From CALDTK01 sp965215115 (GTDB lineage Bacteria; Bacteroidota; Bacteroidia; Chitinophagales; Saprospiraceae), in assembly GCA_965215115.1 (NCBI GenBank), contig OZ244050.1:2604001-2668000 (forward strand): a DNA stretch of 64,000 nt, in the 5' to 3' direction. A model generated the notes under the pieces. That model saw only the letters and a list, made by a program, of their open reading frames with translations, did not search any database and was not told the DNA's origin. Positions 52,540-60,356 of this stretch are shown here, in pieces. Position 1 is the stretch's first letter, and every line of letters begins with the position of its first letter. The translations under genes were made by a program, and so were the position numbers.

Positions 52540-55500
52540 TTATCGCGCCACGACCACCAAGTGCGTCGCCGATGAGGTAGCCGTCGTCAAGGTTACCGTA
52601 TACATGCCCGCGGGGAGGTGGCTCACGTCCGTGACGATGGTAAGCTGGTCGCCGCCACTGATCCGGGAGATCTGCCTGCCCTGCAGGTCGTGGATCGTGA
52701 ACTCGGAGATCGGCTCGCTGGCGCTCGTCGTCAAGGTGTTGGTGACGGGATTTGGGAACACGTATGACTCGAGAGCCGGACGCTCGGTCGCCGCGATGCT
52801 CGGCATGCGTAGCCCGAGTTTCTCGGTTGTCGCCTTGCTCGCTTTGCGGGTCGTGAACTTGAACGAAGCCACGTCGGTGGTCGAGTACTTGTAGGTATTC
52901 GTGGTCGCAATTCCTCCCTTCGCGGACGGTGGCTCCGTTTCGGCTTCGCAGTTAGTTGGTACGGCCGCGCCGTAGTACGTGGTCCCCGGGGTAAGCCCGT
53001 CTAGCGCCAGCATAGACTCGCTGCCCCGCGAGGCAGTCACGGCGTAGGCTTTCGGAGAGATCAGAGAGCCGTCTTTCGCGATAGCGGTGCTCAGCGCAAT
53101 CTCGTACGCCGGTGCCGTAATGCCCGCGGCCCGATCGGTTGCCGGCGTCCACGTCACGCGGGCGCTCGTCTCGGCGATCGCGTCGACCTCCGTCTCCAGA
53201 GTCTTTGCGTAGGCCGGCTCTAAGCACGTCGATTGCGTTGCACAGATCAACACGGAGTTGATGTTGACGGCGCCTTTGCGGAAGCGAATCTTGGTGACCC
53301 GGCCGCGAGTGTTCGCGTGGGTCGTCCAAGAGAAGGGCACCGTATTGCGGTGGTAGGCGTAAGGCTTCCAGGTAGTACAGTTACACGTCTGGACCTCGAT
53401 GTCCATCCCGGTGAAAACCTGATTCGGCGTTATTCCGCCCTGAAAGACCTTGATGCTCGAAATATCGATCGGGGTCGGAAACGCGATCTCCGCAGTGAAT
53501 ACGCGGTCGGGGTTGAGTCCGTCGATAAACCAAGCGTCGCCCGAGATCGAAGTCGCTGAACATTTTGGTGAGGCACTAATATTGCTGCCACTGAATATTC
53601 CGCTCAGGACTTGAGTGCTGTAGTAGTCCGTCTGGGTAATCCACGAAGGCGATACTGGGTAAGCGCAGTCATTGGCGCTGGTGCAGCCCTGCAGCGTAAG
53701 CGTATAAACGTAGCTGGACCCGGAGGATGGAGCGTTGAGCGTCGGAATCCCGCCTTCGACATCTAGGGAGTAGCCGTACCCATTGGTAGGCAGGACCACG
53801 ATGAAGTAAGGCACCCCCGCCAGTAATCCCGGTATCACCTGAGAGGTGTTACTCACGTCGTTCGCGACGATGGTGAGCTTGGTGGCATCGATGAGGCCGT
53901 TGGTCACCTCGCTCTGTTTGATGTAGCCGAGCGTGAAGCTACCGGAGTAGCGGCTGTCGTGACCGCCCCACTGTACCTTCGCATCTCCGCAGCAGAGGTT
54001 GGTGGCTGCAAAGCTGTGCACCGGGAGCACGGTGGTGTAGCGCGGCTTGTTGCCGGCGGTAATGATCTGTGGGGTTTCGCTTACGCGCAGCTTATCGGGG
54101 AGCTGCCGACCGCGAAGCGCGCGATGCCGTTGACGACCTGATACTCTTTGACCACCCCACGGTTGGAGAGGTTAGAGAGGCGGTGGACGGTGATGACGGT
54201 CGGTGTTCCAGAAGGAAAAAGCGCAGCCACATTTAGTTCCACCTCGTAGTCGTAGCCTTGCTTGGTGGGTGACCAGAGCACATATTTGTTCTTGATGTCG
54301 TCGGTAGGTGCACCAGGAAGCGTAAAGCGGTACAACATCGGGTTTTCGTCAGCCAGCGTTGGAGAAGGCGTGCCGCTCGATGGGACCTTGGTAACAACTG
54401 AAGTGATGGCGTAGCGACGGCGGGGGTAGAGATCACCGGCTGTTGGAGGCTTGAACACTGTCTCTTCGTGGACGTAGGCGCCTAGGTGGTGCAGAAGCGC
54501 CTTGGTGTAGTAGTGTGCCACTTTGGGCGCACCTGTCTTGCCGAGCAGCCCTGAACTCGCAAATTGTAACCTTCCTGGCGCATCGTCTGGTTTGTCCGAA
54601 AGGTCACGCATCTCGTACTGGAAGAATTTATCTAAACGTTTGAGGCTATTTCCGGCAAGAGGAGGAATTGAGGCATGAACGCCCATCAGTTCGATATACG
54701 ACCGTGCGAGCCACTGCCCGTGGACAATCTGCTTGTTGAGCAGTACGCCTGGAGCGCCGGCTTTCGGTAGATTGGGAATGTGTACCCCACCCGAGGCGAT
54801 GTCGTATTGACCTGGGCCAAATCGTGTTCCCGGAGCAAGATTGTCGGAGTCATATCCGAATTCACTTAACCAAACCTCTTTACTCGCCATCTCTGGGTAG
54901 ATCGCCGGATGGGCGGAGTTGACGTAATGGTATAGGCGGCTTATCGTGTACATCATTCGCTCCCGGAGCCAGTGCTCCTCGGGGCTCTCGGCGGATGCGT
55001 TTGGGTTATACTTGGATCCCACTGAAGCTCTTGTAATACCCGTTATACTCATCGGTCCATGTCGTCGATTACAGCGTCTCGGAAGCCACCCAGTCCTGCA
55101 GCGATTGCTGATAGTCATTTGTTGCGTAGTGGTGCAAGCTGATAGCATCGAACGGCAGCTTCACCCCGCTCGAGTAACCATAGGCGTTGGTGATTCTATT
55201 CGTTGCAAACCATTGTATCATCTCCTCGATGTAAGCGCCGCGCAGCCCCGCCATACCAGCAATTGCTACCTTGTTAGTCGGGTTGACAGAGTTTACGCCC
55301 AGCTTGACCCCGTTGGAGGTGTTCGCACCGTAAGGCCAGAGCGATAGGCTGCTCCGACCGTGCCCGTCGTAGATCATGCTGGTCTGTGCGGCAAGCATGG
55401 AAGGCGAGGTTTGCCACATAGTCCTAGCGGTTCCCAAATCTTGAGCAGGGTCCAACCAAGAACGATCTGGCTCGTTCTCCGTCTCGAACCACTTAACTCG

Positions 55501-56136
55501 TCCCGAAGCTGTCGTGGCATGCGTCACGTAGGGCGTAGAAGCGTTCGTGCTCGCACGGTGGAGCTTGTCCCGCTCGCTACTCGGCAGGTTCGTAACCCCA
55601 AAACGGTCGGCCATCACGGTCATCCAGTGCGCCTTCAGTAGCCAATGTTGCGGATCGGCTTGGTTCGGCGCCTGCAACGCGAGCCAATCCCCGAAGTAGG
55701 TCGACCCGTTGACTGCCGAGCTCATCGTCTTGGTGTTGCCCAGACTAAACGGTGCGACCGAACCCGGTCCCGCAAGTGGAATGAACGGCTTCTGGACGAG
55801 CCAAACTTGGGTGTCGTAGATGCTAATCCCCCGCATCTCGCCAGGCAACCCGAACGCCGTCTGGATGATCTCGCCGCTCACGCGGCGGTAGTAGTCGTCA
55901 CTTCTGGCGAACGTGAAGGCGTTGGCTGGCCAGTTAGGGACGTTGTCGGAGTCTAGCCCTTGATCGCCGATCCACTCGTGGTACTCGCGGATGCGGGGGT
56001 AGAAGTTTTGCTGGTCGACGGGGTCGTCTTGACGGCTGTTGGTCCCAAAGGCAGCCCGGAGGGTCTGGCTGAAGACGGTCTCCGGCACGACGGCCAGGAG
56101 ACAAAACACAAAAACCAGAAACGTAGACTTTCGCAT
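52540..56136 (-). pseudogene. Secreted glycosidase with T9SS type A domain, multiply broken
   Basis: About 1190 codons in three frames. The first part, from ATG 56136, has a signal peptide (MRKSTFLVFVFCLLAVV) and VKWFETENEPDRSW, the acid/base region of clan-A glycosidases, then AISLHHYATND. After SETL a TAA interrupts; the sequence then resumes in the same frame (TTWTDEYNGYYKSFSG). A one-base shift near 55020 leads to the middle part, with VWLSEFGYDSD as likely nucleophile. A second shift near 54105 leads to QLPDKLRVSETPQIITAG and the C-terminal part, with Fn3-like repeats and a T9SS type A domain (YVFPNPVTN, LPAGMYTVTL). Three separate lesions argue for a true pseudogene, though sequence errors are possible. 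Confidence 0.75.
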
Positions 56137-56208
56137 GGCGTGGTAAGTTTGTAGCTTTGAAGTTCCTCGTCTATAGCAAGGTAAAACCACATACAAACAG
56201 CTCGTACC

Positions 56209-58458
56209 ATGTTTTGGAGATTATTTTCAGTGGTTATAATGTTAGGTGTTTTTGGACGGGTTGACGCGCAGTCCCACTGTTCCGAGGAGAACCTTGCCTT
56301 CGGGAGCCAGGCCCAATTCGAGGCCTTCATGGCCTCCTTGGGGTGCCAACTGGACACCATACGGGGTGACCTGCGCTTCGGTCCCGGGATCACGGACCTC
56401 TCCCCTATCTTGGGCCTGCGCTACATCGGCGGGAGCCTCTCGCTGGAGTACAGCCGGGCGCGGACCCTGGACGGGCTGGACTCGCTGAGGTTCGTAGGTC
56501 ACAGCGTCTACATAGAAGGCTCCGTCACGGATGTCTCCGGGCTCGCGCAACTGAAGTCCGTGGCCGCCAACCGGACAGGGAACCAAGCGTTCCCCTACGG
56601 CTACGGCTTCCACCTTAAGGCCGCCCCGCCTGTCATCGGGCGCGATTGCGACGGCGGCGCAGCCCTCGATCTTTCAAGCCTACGCGGATTGGATCTCAAC
56701 GGCCACTCCTTATACCTCCTGCTGGTCGGTCGCTGCACAGACCTAACGCCCCTCTCCGATATCATCGGCGTGTCGTCCCTGCAGATCAGCGCGGAGTCCA
56801 CACATTGGCCCGAGGTACTGCCATACACCTCTCTGGAAGAAGTGTGGATAGTCAATTCCCCTGGCCTTAAGCGCATCGACTTCTTTCCCAACCTACGGCA
56901 GGTGGAGAGACTCCGGATCTCCGACTGCGACTCTCTGACGGCCGTCTCCTTCCCTAGCGGCCTCCGCTTCGAGAATCCCACCGGCTCGGCGGAGTTCAGC
57001 TTCTATCGCAACCCCCTGCTCTCCACCTTCGACGCCGACTTGTCGGAGGGGCCGATCAAACGTGACTTCAAGCTCGCGATCTTCGGCGCGCCGGGGCTAC
57101 GTGAGCTGCGGGGCCTCGACGAGCTGCACTTCAGCGCCGCCACCGTCACCGGCGTCGGGCTCGAGACCCTGGAGCTCAATGCCGACCGCCGGGGCTCCGC
57201 AGTCGAGACCACGGCGGAGGTCGTCGGCATGCCAGACCTGAGGCAACTCCGGCTAGGTCCCGGCTTCCAGCAAGTCAACATCGCGTACAACGACTCCCTC
57301 GAGGTCGTCGAAGGGCCGGGTGTCCCCACGGAGTACACCTACCTCCACGTCGAGCACTGCGCGGCGCTCCGCACTATCGAGCCCCTGCGGTACCTGACCA
57401 GCATCAAGGATTCCGTCGGTCTCCTCCTCCTCGATGAGCTTGCTAGTTTCTCGTTCCAACCGGGGGACCTCGACCAGTTTACCGGCGGGGGTGGGGTAGG
57501 ATTTCACAACCTCGCGTCGACGCGCCGCACGCCCACCTTCCCCGCCCTAAAGACGTTACGGCGGCTCGGCTACTGGAAGGCCAACTTCGATACGATCCAC
57601 ATCAATGCCCCCACCGCTGTCATCACCCACGGTCTAACGATCTACCCACCGCTCGACAGCCAATTGGGCAGGGTCGTCCGCCTCGACGTGTCCGCTCCAA
57701 ATCTCGGGCGCCCAACCTACAATAGAGTTAACGTTCAGCACTATAGCGACCGCGCCCTAGCGTTTGATGGTCTCTTGATAGGGTTTGGTTACGGGGGCGT
57801 GCAGTACTCAGGGCTCGCGGATTGTGAACGCATTGAGTATCTAAATATCTGGCATACCGGGCCTGCCTCTGTCGAGCCTGGTCCCGACTTCCTTCCTAAC
57901 CTCAAGTCGATCACACGACTCGCGTACGATTACATCGAGCACCCGCGGCTCTTCCTCCCCGGGGGGGCTACGCGACTCTCCGCACCCGCCGCCAACTTGC
58001 GCGAGCCCAAGACCTTTCGGATTGTTTGGTCACCGAACCTCGTCGACGCCTCCGCCGCCTGTCCTTTGCTCAGGACTGGTGGCTTCGAGTCATTTGACCT
58101 GTATTCCGTCCCGGCGCCTTTCGATACCCGAGAGGGCCTCCTCAAGTACTGCGACACCGTCCGCACCTCGGGCCTCACCACCGTCGAGGCCGGGCCCTGG
58201 CGCGCCCTGCGCGTCTCGCCGACCGTGAGCGCCGCCGGGGCCGACGTGCGGCTCTCGGGTTTGGCCTTCCTCGCACCGCGCTTACGGTACCGCCTCGTCG
58301 GCGCGAATGGCGCCGTGCTGGCCTCCGGGCCCCTGGACCACCAGCAGCTAGACGTGGCTACCCTCACACTCCCGGCGGCCCTTTCCTCGGGTGAGTACTG
58401 GGTGTACGTCATAGACGAGCGCGGCGGTAGTGCTACTGGGGTAGTGGTGGTGCAGTAG
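56209..58458 (+). CDS. Large secreted protein with LRR-like repeats
   Basis: 749 residues. Signal peptide (MFWRLFSVVIMLGVFGRVDA). From about residue 50, irregular repeats of 20-25 residues resemble receptor-L/leucine-rich domains (IRGDLRFGPGITDLSPILGLRYIGGSLSLEY, RTLDGLDSLRFVGHSVYIEG). The C-terminal 75 residues (LRVSPTVSAAGADVRLSG, LSSGEYWVYVIDERGGSATGVVVVQ) have the layout of a T9SS type A sorting domain. It is probably a surface-attached binding protein; no enzyme motif is visible. The gene and the preceding glycosidase together form a 6-kb stretch free of the hairpin element. Confidence 0.75.
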   Translation: MFWRLFSVVIMLGVFGRVDAQSHCSEENLAFGSQAQFEAFMASLGCQLDTIRGDLRFGPGITDLSPILGLRYIGGSLSLEYSRARTLDGLDSLRFVGHSVYIEGSVTDVSGLAQLKSVAANRTGNQAFPYGYGFHLKAAPPVIGRDCDGGAALDLSSLRGLDLNGHSLYLLLVGRCTDLTPLSDIIGVSSLQISAESTHWPEVLPYTSLEEVWIVNSPGLKRIDFFPNLRQVERLRISDCDSLTAVSFPSGLRFENPTGSAEFSFYRNPLLSTFDADLSEGPIKRDFKLAIFGAPGLRELRGLDELHFSAATVTGVGLETLELNADRRGSAVETTAEVVGMPDLRQLRLGPGFQQVNIAYNDSLEVVEGPGVPTEYTYLHVEHCAALRTIEPLRYLTSIKDSVGLLLLDELASFSFQPGDLDQFTGGGGVGFHNLASTRRTPTFPALKTLRRLGYWKANFDTIHINAPTAVITHGLTIYPPLDSQLGRVVRLDVSAPNLGRPTYNRVNVQHYSDRALAFDGLLIGFGYGGVQYSGLADCERIEYLNIWHTGPASVEPGPDFLPNLKSITRLAYDYIEHPRLFLPGGATRLSAPAANLREPKTFRIVWSPNLVDASAACPLLRTGGFESFDLYSVPAPFDTREGLLKYCDTVRTSGLTTVEAGPWRALRVSPTVSAAGADVRLSGLAFLAPRLRYRLVGANGAVLASGPLDHQQLDVATLTLPAALSSGEYWVYVIDERGGSATGVVVVQ

Positions 58459-58651
58459 CTTGGCCAGGTAGCTACTGTACCAAGGGGAGGGCACAAAGCG
58501 TGTTTTGGCGAAAGCCGCCTTATCCGCGATCGGCCGAGTAGGGTTATAGCCTAACAAAAATCCTCCCCCTAACAACACCCTTCCCAAGCCCACTACCGTA
58601 ATCTTGGTACATTCGCCATCCGTCGCAGGTGCGACCCAAGACCACAACCAC

Positions 58652-59086
58652 ATGTTCGGAGGAAAAGACAAGGGCGGTGCCGGGGGCACGAACGCCCCGG
58701 GATCGGCCGGGGGACTCAACTCCCTCGTGCAGGACACCCACATCGAGGGCACCATCCGCACGGCCAGCGACATACGTATCGAAGGCACGCTGATCGGCAA
58801 CCTCGACTGCCAGGCCAAGCTCATCATCGGCGCCAGCGGCAGCGTCCGCGGGGAGGTGCTCTGCCGCACGGCGATGATCGAGGGGACCTTCGAGGGCAAG
58901 ATCCACGTCACGGAATTGCTCGAGGTCCGCGAGACGGCCAAGGTCAACGGCGAGATCGCCTACGGGAAACTCAAGATCGACGCCGGGGCTACGATGACGG
59001 GGCAGCTCACCCTCGCCGACGCCCACAAGCCCGCCGCCGCCGTGTCGACGGCGCAACGCAACGGTAAAGCCGCCGTGATTGCCTAG
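58652..59086 (+). CDS. Bactofilin (polymer-forming cytoskeletal protein)
   Basis: 144 residues from ATG 58652. SLVQDTHIEGTIRTASDIRIEGTLIGNLDCQAKLIIGASGSVRGEV is the start of the right-handed beta-helix that polymerises without nucleotides. Short Gly- and Ala-rich tails flank it. Bactofilins organise envelope or cell-shape functions. It overlaps the next gene by 8 bp. A hairpin element lies about 135 bp upstream (58502). Confidence 0.92.
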   Translation: MFGGKDKGGAGGTNAPGSAGGLNSLVQDTHIEGTIRTASDIRIEGTLIGNLDCQAKLIIGASGSVRGEVLCRTAMIEGTFEGKIHVTELLEVRETAKVNGEIAYGKLKIDAGATMTGQLTLADAHKPAAAVSTAQRNGKAAVIA

Positions 59087-59360
59087 TCCCGGGCGCGAGC
59101 GAGGCCCCGGCGAAGGGCGCGAGCGAGGCCCCGGCGAAGGGCGCGCATCCAAGCGGAAGGCCACCGTAAGCCAGGCCCGCAGCTACGCCTACTACTCGGG
59201 GATCGCCATCCAGATGATCGTCACGCTCCTGCTCGCGCACTTCGGCGGGGACTGGCTCATGCGAACATTCGGGCTCGAATCGCCGCTCCTCAAGGCCGGC
59301 ATCCTCCTGGTGGGTGTCGGGCTCGCGCTGTGGCTTCCGCTACGCGGGCTGATGAAGTAG
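59079..59360 (+). CDS. AtpZ/AtpI family membrane protein
   Basis: 93 residues if the TTG at 59079 is used, overlapping the bactofilin stop. Two membrane helices (YYSGIAIQMIVTLLLAHFGGDWLM and AGILLVGVGLALWLPL) match AtpZ, a small accessory protein of F-type ATP synthase. The first 25 codons are two and a third copies of a 24-bp repeat encoding G-R-E-R-G-P-G-E, so the real start could be nearer residue 24-30 (the KRKATVSQ region) and the repeat could be spacer. No ATP synthase subunit genes are in view. Confidence 0.75.
   Translation: MPSPGRERGPGEGRERGPGEGRASKRKATVSQARSYAYYSGIAIQMIVTLLLAHFGGDWLMRTFGLESPLLKAGILLVGVGLALWLPLRGLMK
59092..59149. repeat. 24-bp tandem repeat at the AtpZ N-terminus
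   Basis: GGGCGCGAGCGAGGCCCCGG and the next four bases (CGAA) form a unit repeated about 2.3 times. In frame it gives the basic octapeptide GRERGPGE, preceding the first membrane helix. Confidence 0.75.
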
Positions 59361-59384
59361 AACCCCGAGCCTCAACCCCCGCCC

Positions 59385-59798
59385 ATGATCCCCGACGGAC
59401 GCTTCGTTCGCCAGCTGTCGCTACTCACGCTCGTCACCGCGGCGGGCCTCGGGGTCCTCTACCTCGCGATCCTCGACCTCCACGAGCGTAAGGGCTACCT
59501 GCTGTTGCTCCTGCTGGGCTTCGCTGCCTTCACCTACGTCGCGCAACTCGTCGCCGAGCGTATCGCCCGCAGCGCAAATCCCGCAGCCCTGCTCAACTTC
59601 GTGATGGTGCTCACGTTCGCGAAGATGGCCTTCAGCCTCGCGCTCGTCTACGGGTACTACCTCTACGAACGTCCGGAGGGCAAGTCTTTCCTGTGGCCTT
59701 TCTTCCTCGTGTACCTGGCGTTCACGAGCTTCGAGACCTACGCCCTCGTGAGGCTTAGCTTCGCGACCGCCCCCACCCGCAGCAATGAGCACACCTAA
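59385..59798 (+). CDS. Small membrane protein, possibly ATP-synthase accessory
   Basis: 137 residues with four predicted membrane helices (LSLLTLVTAAGLGVLYLAIL, LLLLLLGFAAFTYVAQLV, LLNFVMVLTFAKMAFSLALVYGYYL, FLVYLAFTSFETYALVRL). Its place after AtpZ is typical of a Bacteroidota protein in the ATP-synthase region, but no family could be confirmed. The stop overlaps the start of the biotin carrier gene by 14 bp. Confidence 0.65.
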   Translation: MIPDGRFVRQLSLLTLVTAAGLGVLYLAILDLHERKGYLLLLLLGFAAFTYVAQLVAERIARSANPAALLNFVMVLTFAKMAFSLALVYGYYLYERPEGKSFLWPFFLVYLAFTSFETYALVRLSFATAPTRSNEHT

Positions 59799-60279
59799 AT
59801 CCCCTACCCCCTGGCGCGTGAGCGTCGACGGCCGAGACGCCATGGCCGTGGCCGAAGTTCTCGAGATCGATCTCGCCAGAGCCCCGGATGGCAGCTACAG
59901 CTACTTGTCCCCCGCCGGTCGCTCACACCGGATCGAGGTCGGGGACATCGACCTGCGCGCCCGCACGATGACCTTACTCGTCGACGGCCGGCGCCACCGC
60001 GTCGCGCTCCACAATCCGCTCGACCAACTCATCGCGAGCCTCGGGATGGAGGCCGAGCCCAAGCCGGTCCTCACCGAGGTCCGCGCGCCGATGCCGGGCC
60101 TGGTGCTCCGCGTCGAGGTCGCCGACGGGGCCGAGGTCGAAGCCGGGGACACGCTGCTGGTCCTGGAGGCGATGAAGATGGAGAACGCCATCAAGGCCCC
60201 GGCGGCAGGACGCGTGAGGTCCGTCGCCGTCGCCGCCGGCGAAGCCGTCGAGAAGGGCGCCCTCCTGGTCGCGTTTTAA
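59785..60279 (+). CDS. Biotin carboxyl carrier protein-like
   Basis: 164 residues. The C-terminal domain (VRAPMPGLVLRVEVADGAEVEAGDTLLVLEAMKMENAIKAPAAG) is a biotinyl/lipoyl fold with the biotinylated Lys in E-A-M-K-M-E-N. The N-terminal half is the linker domain of acetyl/propionyl-CoA carboxylase alpha-type proteins. The biotin carboxylase and transferase genes are absent here, so the carboxylase it serves (acyl-CoA or pyruvate type) cannot be named. Confidence 0.88.
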   Translation: MSTPKSPTPWRVSVDGRDAMAVAEVLEIDLARAPDGSYSYLSPAGRSHRIEVGDIDLRARTMTLLVDGRRHRVALHNPLDQLIASLGMEAEPKPVLTEVRAPMPGLVLRVEVADGAEVEAGDTLLVLEAMKMENAIKAPAAGRVRSVAVAAGEAVEKGALLVAF

Positions 60280-60356
60280 TCTATGTACGACGGGTTGCTA
60301 AGGCGGAGCGTCGCTTCTTTTGGGCGTTTAACGCGTCCCCCCGGGCCCCCCGCTCG

